This document shows, in pieces, positions 11,501-25,210 of a stretch of 64,000 nt of DNA. The stretch lies in contig NC_088099.1 of NCBI RefSeq assembly GCF_036370855.1, positions 140,251,517 through 140,315,516 of the forward strand, given 5' to 3'. The position numbers were made by a program, and so were the translations under genes. The notes under the pieces were generated by a model. That model saw nothing but the letters and a program-made list of their open reading frames with translations, was not told where the DNA came from and did not search any database. The stretch's first letter is position 1; the number at the start of each line of letters is the position of its first letter. Source of the DNA: Dromaius novaehollandiae (lineage: Eukaryota; Chordata; Aves; Casuariiformes; Dromaiidae).

Positions 11501-14398
11501 CAGATGAAAAAAAAGAGTTCAACTAAACTGCTTTAGGGAGTGGAATGTGTGAGTGCTTTCCCTCAAAATCACTGAATTGTGATCCAGCTGCAAAGCAGAA
11601 TCTGTACCCTTATATTTCAAAGATTATCATCCAGATTTCATCAATGAACAGTTATTGAAGCTACAGAGAGGACTCAAGAGCTCATCCTTTACATACGGAA
11701 CAACACTTAATAAATGAGGAAAAAAAAAAAAAGCTTTCATTCTGTAGTCATTGGTTTCAATTAGATGATGAATTATCCTCTAATTTTCCAAAGCATGTTT
11801 AATTTTCAATGAGTTTCTCATGGACAGTGGGCTACCATAGGCCAATCTCATTTTGGCAGGTACTAACTATGGACAACACAGTGGCAGACTGTAATCTCTG
11901 TCATGAGAGCTATCAACAGGGATGCAGTGAAGGCTCTAACAGTGGGTGGCAGTATTCTGGGTCAAATTAATCACTACCATAATGACAAGGAAATCAGCAG
12001 AGCTTTGGGACGTTAAGTTTGATAAAATAAAAGCCATTCTGTTTTCTGTCTATTTACATTATAGCCTGGCTTCAGCTTGAGCTAATCCTTGGTTATGTTT
12101 TTCAGGGGTGGAGGATAACAAAAAGCAACCCTTCTTTTCCAGATGCAACATTTGCATGTCCAGATCTGAGTTTCTGCATGTGGATTAGGTGCATGTGAAG
12201 CAGACAGCCCCACATTTGCACAGGCAGTTATTTTAAGGCACATGAAAGGACACAAAAATATAAGTGGAATTTTAGGGGATGCAAGCTGCACATGAAAAGG
12301 AAGATCATGCTTTACTCTAGGATTTTCATACCTTGGAAATGCTGACGTGCATGAAGTCTGCTCTTGCCAAAGAGCTTTAGGAATGTCTCTTCCACTTTTT
12401 TTGCCTCCTTTAACCATGGCCATAGGGCTCAAGGTCTGAAGGGCATCATATAAGATCAGGATATAGGCAACTGCCAGACATACAAATAGGCAGTGAATGC
12501 AGATGCAGTTAAAAACGGAGATGCCTGGAAATAACCAGGAGTGCAGGCTCTTCGTGTAATGATGCTACACCAAACTGTGCCAAATTTTAGCTAAAGTCAG
12601 CCTTACCAAGTCAGATGTGGACTTGCTCATTGAGAATGTTTCATACCACATTATTCTGCTTTAGACACACGTTTCATGCTCTGCCGCTAATGGTTGTTTC
12701 TATAACCTTGAAACATTTCTGAGCACCTGGATCCATGTGCATCATCTGCACTCCCACAATAGCCACAGAAAGGATAGATGTGCACAGGCTTGGACAGGAG
12801 CTGCTACCCTTCCTAACAGACCTTCAGACCAGGGCAGTGGGGCCCCAAGGCATGATCCAGCATTTCCCAGCATTTTCATTTGGACACAAACACAGAGAGA
12901 GGCTTGGCAGTTTGTGTGCCAGCATGGAAAGAACACAAAACACCCCCTCTTCTTGGCACATACGCCTCCCCTGTCCCCATTTCTACCCCATTAGGAGTTA
13001 GTGCCCCATGTCCCCTGTGTCTTCTGACAACTTTTGAGGCTTTTGAGGAGCATGATGCAGCCCTGCTTTTTATTTCAGGCTACAATGGAGAATTTTCATT
13101 CATACATTCACAGACTCATACAATAAGAAGAATCAAATGTAAAAAAAAATTCTTCACATTTGCCTGTTTAGTACCAGGTTGGTTACAAAAATATTTAACT
13201 GTCCTAAATTCCAAATAAAGTGTCAACCATCCATTTTGTATCCATTTTGTAGCTGTGCAGAATAATCTATTCTTTCATTAGAATGGTTAAAGGAGATTTA
13301 GAGGGAGGAAAGAGCATGGTGACTTCCAAGGGAAGAGTGAGTGATTCAGTGCAAAAAGGGTAAATTTCATCTGCACATTCTTAACTGCGAGGACATTCTG
13401 CACATCTCAGGAGTGCACTAAGTGGTGCAGTAAACCAGTAAATTAGAAGAATGTAAATTCTTTAGTAGGAATTGCACGCAAGGGAAAAATGCTTTCTCAT
13501 GCTCATATTTGTTTTCATGAAAATAATGTACACTCTTTCTAAAATCATACTGGTACAAAGCTGAGTAAGACATCAAAACCAGTAACAGATATTACACTGG
13601 ACTAAGAAATGGCAATGACACAATTATCTTCTGTGTTTGTGATGATCACTGTGATAAACTGAAGAGCCAGCTTATTTAGAGCCTGACACTCAGTGCAGAG
13701 CATTCTAGCTCCTTTTCCCTCTCACTCTGTCTGTCTTATTTATCTCTCATTAAACTAAATTGTATTCTTATTGGCTGACTGACCTCTGATATTGTTATTA
13801 ATTGATTTATATAGTGCCTTTTGCAAGCCTCAAGGCACTTCAGAGAATTGCAAATATATATAGGAATCACTACACCTATCATCTAAGTGCAGCCACCTTT
13901 AGGGCAGAAACCAGTAGCCATTACAATGGAATTGAAAATATTTTGGGTTAGAGAGGAAGGAAGACTACTATAGCCAGCATTTCTAGCAATCTTACTGTCC
14001 ATGAGCTATCCTAAAATCAACCTGGAAGCACAGGAAACCTTTAAGAAAAATGACCAGTTTTGGTAAATGATGAGTCAGCAGAATATGTTCAACTATTTTG
14101 CCAGTAAATTCTGTAAGTCTGTATTATCTTCTCAGGGTCCCGATCACCACAGAAACCTCCTGAAGGTCATTCCCTCAAGCTTCTGCAAAGGGTTAATATT
14201 CCTTGCAGTGCTGTCTACCTGCCCAGGTAGCTCAAACATACATAGAGACATAGCTTTTATGACTAGAGGCTTTCAACTGCAAACCCCACTGTGTACAAAT
14301 GACAATTTGAGGTGCTGGCACAAGCAAATACCACCTCTATGTGTGACTATTGAGTAGCTACTAAGAGATGGGCTTGTGTCTTGGCACATAAGTGCTTC

Positions 14399-14401
<3 letters not shown>

Positions 14402-14444
<43 letters not shown>
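14402..14444. repeat. (TC)n microsatellite
   Basis: A CT/TC dinucleotide run, uninterrupted over 14402-14435 and then continuing with single G interruptions. On the + strand it is a homopyrimidine tract of about 40 bases. Confidence 0.95.
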
Positions 14445-14449
14445 CCTGT

Positions 14450-17400
14450 CAGATACTTGGGAAGCTGACAAGGTTTTCAGACCACACACCTGGGTTACCT
14501 GGCTGCCTGTGCTTGGTTCTGGACCAAAAGTATCATAGACAATGTATGGCAGCTGCTAGCACCACATTTTCTTGATCTCTACACCATAGTGTGAAGTCGA
14601 ATAGCCTCAGGCCTGTTCTTATCCCCTGCAGGTGTATCATGTCCAAAAGCATTTGCTCTCCCAGACAGGCTCTAGCCTGCAGCTGAAAGACAGGCAGCCA
14701 TGGAAATCACGACTTCCCCTGGGCCAAGAAAATCACTTCCAGTCTCTTTTGATCCACTCCATGGCCAGAAAAATATATTTAGGTCAGGTTTGGTTTCACT
14801 TTTTTCTGTCCAAATATGAGAAAGTCCATAAAGTGAATCTTCTTAATGAGCAATGAAGGTTAAAACAGGCTAAAATGCAGCCACCATGGGCTTGGAGGCA
14901 GCCACCAAGAAAGGAGGGAATCATATACACCAAAAAATGGCACCAATCTCCTCTGCAGAGAGACACTCAGTCCTCCCTGCTGGGGTGAGGCACTCACCAC
15001 CCTCCCTTCCCCTAAGCTGTGATTGCCAGCACCAAGACAGCACCACATATGTGGTCCCTGTGTGCATCGATGCTGATTTCTCAAATGAGGGGAGGCTCTT
15101 TTTTTTCAGTACAAGAACTTGAACATTCCCAATAAACATTTTTAATACTTTCACTTCAATTATAGATGAGAGGGCTTTGTGGGTTTTTTTCCAGAATATT
15201 ATAGTTTTGTCTTCATTTGAAACATTTGAATGCCTCTAATTAAAAAAAAGAAGTCTTTCTGAAGGTGCAAACATAACAGAGAATATCAGAAATATCTTTG
15301 TAATGTTAGGTCATTAAAGCTACTTAGACTTGAGTGAAATGCATTGTATATATCTGAAGGTTTTGAACCCTTCCCCATTAAAATGAACCCTGAATATGAA
15401 AAAATGCGCCCCTCTCCAAAAGAGAATTAATTTCACTGGCTACATTAACAAGCAGGTCTGCACTCCTCTTATCTTTCAAGAATTCTATGCCTGATTGCAT
15501 TTATGTTCTCATTTAGCATCTCAAAATGGGCACTTTCTTTCAAGAAGGGTTACTGCATGACTCACCCGCTTAGTTAATCTGACTAATTAGCATACTGTCG
15601 CCCATTAACAGCATTAGAACAACAACTGTAGCTCTCACTACCTCACTGTCTGGAAAACAGACCTCTTCTAGTTTGCAAGGACATTCGTTGCTCCCTGTCT
15701 TTTGTTAACCATAAGGTTATTTATCACATCAGCACAGGATTTGCAGATAGGTCTGGAAGGGATGATATAATTCTTAATATCCTGCAAAAACCTTCAACCC
15801 ATAATCTTTCCTGGTGACTTATTGGAAATTATTCTAAAATTAAGTCCTTCACTCTGCAACAAACCTCTCTGGAATCCAAGTTGCTCTCATGCATCTCTTC
15901 AGACTTCATGGAAAGAAACTGACAGTGGAAATTAAAGAACTTTTTCTTTTATATGCTAATTCACAATAAGTGGATCGATATTAAAAGCTTTTGTACTTAA
16001 ATTAGCTATTCAGATCTTGGACTTATTTCCCACAGATATTCTAGGTGTATCAAGCCATACTCAGAGGCATCCATTTTAGAATAGAAGTAAGATTTGTGGC
16101 TTCTTAGCAGAATAATTCTCAAGGAAGCCTTTACTGCAAGCCAGGAATACTTTTATTCATGGAGGCGATTCTGGGAACAGTAGGTTAAAAGACTGAACTA
16201 GCAAGGCCAAGACAATGAGTGCCAGAGCTCTTTAAAACAATTGCAGAGTGCCCAAGATGCTCAAGCAGATTTACACACCTCATTTCCCGTTCTCCTGTTA
16301 AGCCTGCCTCCAAATAGACTGAAAAACGGTAGGACCAAGATAGGTGTGAATTTCTATTATTTATCTCAAAGGGCTGTTCGCAGAAAGCCTAATTATGGTT
16401 ACTTAAATGCCAGGACAGTTAATCATTTCACTGCTGATCACTGTACCAGAAACACCTATCTAATATGCTTCTTCAATGTCACCAGTATATAAGTGAAATG
16501 CCCTGGTATGACATGCATTCACACGACACTCCATAGGAACAAATCTGCAAGCCTCAAGTACGTTGTAGTTAAACATGCTGGAGGACAGCACAGCCTACGC
16601 AGCCCTTAGAAAGTCTTAAAATGCTATGGGAAATATTTCATCTGCCTTGCTATCAGTATAAAGCTGTTGGAAGCTAGTGTTAGACTGGAATCTCCCTTGT
16701 CTCATCCAGGAACTACTCAGAGCCAAAGTAATGAGCTGATGCTGGCTTTGTTCAGAGCCTTAGAGTCAAAGCAGGTGCCTACATGGCGCAGCCAGGGGTT
16801 CTTGTAAGTACAGCTTCTCTCATCCTCTTTAGCCAACGTTGACAGACAACAAGGACATAATACATAAAAACATAGGTATACATAGTATTCCAGGCTCTAA
16901 TCTGAAATGTTCAGTGGGTCTGTAGGTTTTTCCTGAGATTGGAACATCACTGTTTGATGACAGCATATTCACTAGCTAGGGAGTCTCATACTGGACAATG
17001 CAAGAACTCATTCTGAATGAAGGTTTCCATCTGCTTTGAGCAATAGCTGAGCAATAGATCCTCTGACCAAAATTCTCTTACTGAGCACTGCTCCCCACAG
17101 CATGGGATACTGGTCACGCATAGTCCCACTGCACAGTCACGCCACTGCCACTGGTAATGACAGTCTCTACTGCAGCTGATACTGAAAACTTTGAGCTCCT
17201 AACACAGACGGAGCAACACCAATAAGTCACATGCATCTGAGAGTTGGTTTCAAAGTGTCCCTAATGGTATTGATAACAATTTTGTCCAACTTACATTAGC
17301 AGCTAAACTCGTTTCAGGACCAGTGGAGAGCAATATTGCTTTGGCTTCCTAGAACAAAAGGACCCACACAACAGCTAGGGTGCTGAGCTGGTGTGCGCAA

Positions 17401-19179
17401 AGCTCTTTACTCTAAGGACAGGATGACTCTTTTTGCTCCACCCAAAAAAAAAAAAATCCCCGAGGCATACAGCCATTGGAGAGCACACACTGCCTTGTGA
17501 AATTCTGCACTCCTCAGACACCAGCTTTCTGTAGAAATCTGCTTTCATTTAGGCACCATGTCCCCAGAACAGTGCACAGGGAGAGACAGAGGTGGAAATA
17601 ACTCCAGAAAGAAACAGAGAGTCTCTGTATGTACCAGCTGTGTAGTGCCCCATCTAGCCATGCCACAAAACAGCCAATTCTACATCCTCTTTACCATTTA
17701 CTTGCTGTCTTTACCATAAGTGGTTTTACTTAAAGGAACTATGAAAAGGATTCTTCCTCTTATGGCTTTGGTTCTTTTCCTCCTTATGAGATTGACTCAG
17801 CATTTAAATACTTCCCAGTTCTGAATTTAGCACAAACTCAAGTCTAAATAAATATCTAAAGTAGGTCAGAAAAGGGGTAGCTAGACTACAATTTGTGGAA
17901 ATACAGTCTAATTAATGCAGAACCTTAAGCACTTCTTCTGGACTTGAACAAACTGTGCAGAAGATGAAGTCACCAAGCACTCAAAAGGAAGAGGTGACTT
18001 AAAGCCTTCACTCTGTTTTAAATAGTTACTTATACTTTTTTCATATTATATTCCTTATTTTATCATTAAGAAGGAACGTTCACATCTTGTTTTACCTTTC
18101 TTAGCAGTTACGAACCGATCTTGCAGTGATATGATTCATTGTTATAATCTGCTTCTCCTGTTTCAGACTTTGATTCATTAAGTGTTTTGATGAAGAGAAT
18201 AGCTTTGAAGTTGTGTGAAGTGAGGAACCGCAGTGTTACTCCTTTTTTCTTTTTATCTGTGGCAAGTGTTTGCTGCTAATAGGTATGTGAGGAGCAGACG
18301 GCTGCTGGTGAGTCCAGCCTGGAAGATGAGTGGGTTTGTCTGAAAGAAGGAAGAAGAGAAATGGATTTGAAGGCTGTTCAGCTTCTGGTGTGTCTGGGTG
18401 CCCAGAAATGGCAAGGACTTTGTACGAACTAGGGGCAAAATTGGGGTGCCTGAGGGCTGAGTGGAAATTAAGGCCTGACAGGGGTGGCAGGGCAGAGATG
18501 GGCTTCGGGTGGGTGAATGGTGAGTCTTCTTTTTGCCTCTGCTCCCCATTCACCTCTTGTTTCGACCTCCCTGCCCTTCTCTGCTCTCTCTGAGCTTGGG
18601 GTGACCGCAGCCACCAAGGACTTCTCAAAGTCCCCTCAGGAGGCACCACTGCCCCTCTGGCACACACCATCAGTGAGCACCAAGTCCTGCAGTCCAGTGT
18701 ACCATGCAACAAAATCTGTTGGAAGAGATAATATATTTGGTTAGACCAGATGATTTGCCTGTAAAAATACCTTTCTAGTTTTTCCTATGTGCAGAGAAGA
18801 TCCTGTGTCTGAAAACTTCAGGTTAAGCATGTAGAGATGAGTTTGCAGGCTTAGAGTCTAACTCATCTGTGAAAAGCTGAGAGGGAAGACATTATTCTCT
18901 TCTATCACATTCAGTTTCTGGGGTCTGGAGCAAGCAGCGCAAAGGGCAGGAGTGTGTTGTTTTGCTGGGCCTGGTGAGCTGATGGTTAGGCAGACACCTG
19001 CCTTGCCTATGCCAAGGGCCAGTCCTGCTCTGCTTTGCTCAGGGCAGGAAAGTACAACATCGATGTTCTGATACTGAAATCCTATCAATGCTATCATCAC
19101 ATACATCCTGTGACTGAAGATTGTTATAAGTTCCATTTGTTACACTAATATTTAATACAACATATTTAAAGATTCATTA
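14450..19179. other. Intergenic region, no gene recognised
   Basis: No feature is supported here apart from short A-runs (for example at about 17444). The open frame of 158 codons on the minus strand (18236-18712) and its overlapping + strand frames lie in a pyrimidine/purine-biased patch. They show no domain and no splice context, and I regard them as chance. Confidence 0.6.
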
Positions 19180-20480
19180 TAAACAGGAAGAGACTTGGAG
19201 AGGCCATCTATCCACCCCTGACTCATCTGCTATATCTAATCTTTCCTGATCAATGTTTATCTAACCAGACCATAACCCAAGCAATGATGAAGATGCCAGT
19301 CTCTCTAGACAACCTATATAGTGTCTTGTTGTTGTTGCTCTGAGATATTTCCTAATATCTCAACTAAACCTCTCCTGTTGCAATGTAACCTGCTTACTGC
19401 TTGCTGTCCTCTTTGAGGTTATTCCTACCCTTTTTGCCATGTACCTTTTTGAAGATGGTTAACCTGCCTGCTTTCGTTTCTCTTCTTTAAATTGAATAAG
19501 CCCAGTTCGTTTAATCTTGCCAAAGAGCCTAGAGGAGAATAAAGAAAATAGCCAGACCAAGCTTACTTCACCTGCATCTTTCTTTAAATGTGGTGTTTAA
19601 AACTGAACACAGTTCTCCAGCTTATGCCATACCTGCACTTTATGTATGTCACAGAGTGTGTCTCCTTATATACTGCTCAGTACAATGTTTACCTTTTTTG
19701 CTGTAACATGCATCTTCAGTTCATATTTGCTGTAACTTCTAGCTCTTCTCCATATCATTCATGCCTTGTTATTTATTCCCAGTTTCATGGTTTTGGAGCA
19801 CAGATTTTCCTTCATAAAGTGTAGGGCTTTCCTTTATGGACTGGCACAGCATTTTGTTCTCATCCCCTTCTCCAAGATACCAGGATAGTCTGGATTCTAA
19901 TTCTGCCTTTCAAAGTGTTTGCAGCCCCTCTCAGCTTGATATCTTTTGCAAATTCAACAAGTATGCTCTTTATTTCACCAGCAATGTTGTTAATGAAATT
20001 CATTCTGAATGAATGTTCAACACTCAACGTTACTGAGCCCATGACAGACCTCTGGGACATTACCCCTTGAAACATGCTCCAGTTTGACAGTGAACCACTG
20101 AGAACTATTACCTTTAATTTTCCAAATGGTTTTGAACTGACTTATCTAGACCATATTTTCCTTGCTTACTCATGAGAATTCCATATGTAACCACGACAAA
20201 AGTCTCACTGAAGTCATGATTTATGGACTCTATTCCTTCTTTCCTAGCCCACAAGGCCTGTTATTCTGTCATAGAAGGAAATTAGGCTGGTATAATACAA
20301 TTTGTGCTTGACAAATCCAATTTGTGCTTGCAGCTAGTTTGATTATTTGTTCCATAAGTCTCTGGCTTTTGCTTTCCCTTCTTTCTAAAGATAGGCACTA
20401 CATTTATCATTTTCTAGTCTTATCCTGTATCTGCAACACATTTCGCTACTTGTTTTCGTCTCCAACTTCTTCTGAATGAC
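19180..20480 (-). mobile_element. Degraded CR1-type LINE, antisense
   Basis: Read on the + strand, this shows the antisense landmarks of the CR1 3' half in the right order: 'atatttcctaatatctcaactaaacct' (19346-19371), 'ttgaataagcccagttcgtttaatctt' (about 19492), 'aactgaacacagttctcca' (about 19600), 'gacagacctctgggac' (about 20042), 'agaattccatatgtaacca' (about 20176), and 'catagaaggaaattaggctggta...ttgtgcttgacaaatcc' (about 20271-20319). The element is full of substitutions and indels and has no intact reverse-transcriptase frame, so it is an old, dead copy. The boundaries are approximate. Confidence 0.75.
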
Positions 20481-20489
20481 ATGGTCTTT

Positions 20490-23400
20490 GTTAAAAAGCA
20501 ATTAAATTCACCATCTAAAAGTAAATCAAACCCTGCATTCTACTAGTGCATCTTGTGTCAGTGTTCAGGACTTTCTTTAATGGTTGACCAAACCTCACCA
20601 GTGATTGAGCAGCGTTTTTTAAAGCCGATACACTCCCATGCACTTTGTAATGTGTGTGATCAATGGCTCCAGAAAAATTTGGGAGCGCTCCCTCAGTGAT
20701 AAACATTCTTAGTTCAGAGAAAATATTAATGCTGACACTTCTGAGTAAACGACAGCCATAGCTGCCTCAGTGTGCACAACCACAGCACCACACTTGGCTT
20801 GTCAAAAGTGCTTTGGTTAACCACAACCTGCATTAGGGAGAGGCAATTTTGTTCCTCAGTCTAAACAACCACAAACTCCAAATTTCAAATAAAGTCATTT
20901 CTGAGGTAAGTCACTTCAGATTTTGCTTTAAGAAAAGTCATGTCCTTAATCTAGCACCACTGTAGTTTGCAAGCGACAGAACAGTGAGGTTTTGCAGCTT
21001 ACTTCCATTTTCTCTGTAAATCACCAGTTATTCTCAGTACATAGTAGTGGAGAGCAGACCTGTGTGGTAAAGAGGAAAAGCAGTGAAGCAGAACTCAACA
21101 TTAAGAAGTGGCAAACCAGGTGGCAGGGCATGCAGAAAGGCTTGGGACACAAAGTTACAGTCTTGCACATAGACATCAGTCCATCCTATGTTCCCCAGGA
21201 AGCCACTGCTCATCAGAAGGAGTGCTGCAGTTACCAGAGCAAGGCTTGGCCACCTTGTTTCTTCCCACATCCAGCCCTTATATCTCGCATCCTGGCTTCT
21301 CTCAGCTCTTTGATCTTCTCATTACACCAGTTCCTACCTACCCCTTATGAAACACAATGCAGGAGGGACAAGTAGGGTGTAAACCCCAGGTGCAGTGTGG
21401 GAGATGATAGATGAGGCAGCTGTGAAAACAGTGTGAGCAGAGTTGTACAGAGTAGCATACGGGAAAAAATGGGAGTTATGCATGTGACTGGGCAGCACAA
21501 ATTCAGTTACCTCAGTCATACTCCTTTAAAAAGTCCTAACAGTAACTTCAAAATTTCTGATGTACAAATAACCAGCAAAGGTAAAAAAAATTATTGAGTA
21601 GAATGGCTTTCCCTCAGAAAGCGTCAATTTGATACTGTTGGAATATTCTGTAGGAACATTAAAACTTTCCAGGCAAACTGTGAATGGAAACATTTTAGAA
21701 ATGCAAAATTAATTATTTCCTGTACATTACAGTGGAAAGCGAGTTTGTCATGCAGTTGTAAAATCTGTATGTCCCATTGCAAGAGTCTGTTTACAGAACA
21801 ATGCATGTTGGCATTTCCCCACACTTTTTTTCTTCCCTTCTCTCTAAATAATATTCAATTGCTTGATCAATATTTCAAATGATATGACCGATCACTCCTT
21901 CACCACCTTTGTTTGTTGTTGTTGTGGACCTGGATGGAAATCTGATTTGTTTTAACTGTAAATCAAAGAAACTGTTCTTGATTTAAAACAGAGCTTTTAC
22001 TTGAGGGAAGCATGTCTTCAAGATAATTAAGTCAAGTTAGACCTGAGCATTGATCATTCAGTACCTTTATGACACAAATATATCCCTCTGTTATGTTTCT
22101 CTTCAATGGGTACTAAACATTCTTGTCCATATAGCTTCCCTCCCCTTCATATCTCTCCCAAGATCTACCTTTTTTTAGTGGGGAAGAAGAAGAAGACATC
22201 ATCTACGTTGCTTAGGAAGCTGTAGAGGTGAAAAGCCTATTTATTTATTCCTGTTTGTTCTACAATTACCGTTCTAATAGCTCATCAGACAGTGTGAGCT
22301 ACTTAATCACATCTCACCTTCACAAAGTATTTTATTTCAAAGAACAGCACCAGAATGCTAATAACCAAAGTAAGATAATCTGTATGTGAACCGATGATGT
22401 CACTGAAAATAAAACATGGGATAAGCCATTAATTTTTCTCTGCTATCTTCACCCTATATGCACATTTCAGGTGTTCTTACCCCAGAATCTCAAGGAAAGG
22501 TATCCTTCCCCCAGAGTTCAGGAATGTAACTTCACTGTAAGTGAATTTCCCCATTCTTCAATGCCAAAGCTTCATCTAATCCTTTCCTGGCTATTTAAAT
22601 AACAATACAAATATCTTTCACAATAAATCTTGGCTAGAAAATACTTTTGAAGAAGAGGTCTGTGAGGAGTCAGCTGGGGCTCAGATTCTGCTTTAGGCTG
22701 CGTGTGGCCACTGGTTTAGTGCTATCACTGAACTCAGACTACCTGTTTCATTTTGATTGTGCTAGCCCATCTCCAGGGTTCCTTCTGATGGCAGAGTGGC
22801 TCAAAATCCTCAGAGCAATATATTGTTATAGGGATGTTCCTGTGATCCCTCATGAAAAGGCTGGCATGCCTACTGCATCAGGAATTGAGCTGAAGGCTGG
22901 TATAATGTGCTTTGTGACATCCTGCTGCCATGTCTGCACCAGAAGGAACCTCTCCCAGTCACCAGGAACTATTCATTCCTGGACTGAGTACATCCTCTCT
23001 GTGGGACTGCATTAATGATCTGAGAAATACCAAATCCAAAGACCTGCATAGTTCCCTAAACCAGGTTGAGATGACTCTTTCCCCCTTACTGACAAAATCC
23101 TGCAGTTACTGCCACAATCTTGCTATTACTGGTGGCAGCATAATTTTGGGGTGCTGGATGCTATGAGTTAGAAGGAATGAACTCCCACATTGTAGGCTCA
23201 TAATTTCTGTTTTTCAGTTTATTTTCCAAAACTCCAGCAAGACCAGGCCCATCAGAGAGGCAGCTTTCCAAGAGCACTCCTAAAAGGGGCCACCCCAGCC
23301 TGCCAGGGCTTGAAGATGTAGGTCAGCAGTGCTCTCACTCTTGCTGATGAGGTGGCTACAGGCTTCAGGTGGCTACTGTGGCATGACTTGTACAAGGTCC

Positions 23401-24700
23401 ACTAACTCATATTTAAAATCTTAATTCTATATCCAAATGATCCTGGAAATTGAATCAAAATAAAAATGTTTGCTGTGGATGCATGCAAACAAAATTCTTT
23501 TCTTTCATCAGGGCAAAATGGAGATAATCTATTGTGCCAATCTCAGGCACTTATTAACCTGCAGCTGTGTAAGTAAGTAATGGTAAGCAGAAAAGATGCT
23601 GTGACCACAGCAACCCTCTCAACCTCTACTGCAGCGCTGTATCAGCACATCAGTCTAGTACAGGATCAGGGCCCCAGTGCCTATAAACCTATCAGAAATT
23701 CCAAACACAAGTAAATCACTGTACTTGCATCTTTCACTTGAGGCAATGCTTTCCTATCCACGATACAGAAAGCTACTGTAAAATCTTTTCCAACTATTCA
23801 AATCATTTTTTAAATCTTGCAATTTTATGTTAATTCATAAACAATGGTTTAAAAATCTAAGGCAATAGCTTAACATTTTAAAATTATTCATATGATCTTA
23901 TGATTTTGAAAAGCTAAAATACTGTAATTTAGTAAGTAGCTTTATCTGCTTTCAAAGACAGCCTTAGATAGGAACTGTATAAGAACTGAATAAAAGCACT
24001 GAAGTCAACAATATCTCTCTGTCTCCTACGTATGACTCAAAGTTATTTCTGTGGAAATATTGTAATACATGAAATAGCTTTAATTTGTTTGTACTAAGAA
24101 GACAGCATCTCGGAAATATTAGTTGTTCAAATGGTACAGACAGTGACAACAGAAAAAGAGAACTTCAAACAAAACTAGGCCCAATAGAACTGGAAAGGAA
24201 GAGAGCTAATAGCAAAACAAAAAGTAGAGAAAGGCATTATGAATGAAATATGTCCCACAAAAAAACCCCTCTATTTCAAGGGTTTAAATTCTCATGTTTA
24301 GAATCTCTGCTCTGGATTAGCAAGGAACAACTGAGAGACCTAACTGGGGGGTTCCAGCAGAAAAGCTATTTTCTGTCTTTCCAGCAGATTATAATTTCAT
24401 TTTTACAGAACCTCAGATTCTTCGAATTCTTCTGTGTTGACAAAATATTTTTCTGTTTAGCTGAATCATGCAGTACAATCCCAATATATCTTCTTTCCAG
24501 GGCTGTTTTTGCAGCTAGTGCTTTTATGGGACTTAGATGAGTTTTTGGTGATTCATAGTACTTAAACTACTCAAGAGTACTTTTTCAATTGGAAAATTCA
24601 CTTGAAGTAAATGCATCATCAGCATGATTGTCCATGCATGAAAGAACTACAAGCAAAACAATGAGCACCATTTTTTAAAACCTACACTTAAGCCAAGAAA
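20490..24700. other. Intergenic region, no gene recognised
   Basis: I see no supported feature. Open frames such as 20992-21375 (+) and 22647-23015 (+) reach about 120 codons without a recognisable domain, splice context or codon-level support. Confidence 0.55.
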
Positions 24701-24732
24701 AACAGTTATCACAAACTATTAAAAGATCTTAC

Positions 24733-24804
24733 TTTTCAGTTTCCATGAATCTTTCCCAGAGAGCACGGGTTATCCTTGTCTCTGCATCCCTTATTCTGAG
24801 AATT
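24733..24804 (-). other. Candidate orphan coding exon, minus strand
   Basis: On the minus strand a 72-base block is flanked by an acceptor-like tract ending TTTGCAATTTAG and a donor-like GTAAGATC. It reads without stop as ILRIRDAETRITRALWERF plus METE: a charged, helix-like peptide with one Trp and balanced codon use, including a CpG. The frame has one base before the first full codon and two after the last (23 codons), so this is a phase-2/phase-2 exon that could be skipped without shifting frame. I do not recognise the protein. Neither KLHL14 nor the Rab gene would use this strand. It could be an exon of an unannotated gene, a relic, or chance. Confidence 0.22.
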
Positions 24805-25180
24805 CTAAATTGCAAATGAAAAAAATATAATGTGCACATTGTTTTAGAGTCGCTAACATGATACATAGCAACATACATTATATTATCTACAACAGACATA
24901 GCTTCTACTGATTTAACCTTATTCTTATGGAAGTCTTTTCTAGGAAGAAGCTTAAAAAAACTAGGCATTGAATACTCTTTTATTGTTCTCTTTTGTGCTT
25001 TCATAATGCTAAATATAAATAAACTGCTATTTAAATCTTTTAAGGATCAATGAAACATCTTCCTCTGGTATCTGCCATGCACACTGTGGATTTGAAGAGC
25101 ATGTCAGATACTTAAATCAAAATGGGCTGTGCATTTTTGACATTTATCTGAACGAAAAACTTCTGTTTGGAGGTATTGTC

Positions 25181-25210
25181 TGTGTGTGTGTCTGTGTGTG
25201 TGTGTGTGTG
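25181..25210. repeat. (TG)n microsatellite
   Basis: A run of TG dinucleotides of about 30 bases with one TC interruption, a typical CA/TG microsatellite. Confidence 0.95.

Larger units (their letters stand above)
5240..14400. other. Intergenic region, no gene recognised
   Basis: No exon, RNA gene or mobile element can be supported here. A GC-rich patch at about 5390-5560 carries overlapping open frames on both strands (the longest is 150 codons on the minus strand, 5311-5763) with no recognisable domain. The stretch at 6110-6440 is purine-rich (AG-rich) on the + strand. A line-tail-like piece lies at about 13795-13860. The rest is unremarkable AT-rich DNA. Confidence 0.6.

Noticed and set aside
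18236..18712. 158-codon open frame on the minus strand, rich in Pro, Ser and His
   Set aside because: Its composition follows the pyrimidine/purine bias of the DNA. Overlapping frames on the other strand are nearly as long, and no domain was recognised.
22647..23015. 122-codon + frame in the intergenic region
   Set aside because: No recognisable domain, several cysteines without pattern, and no splice context. The adjacent overlapping frame is similar in quality.
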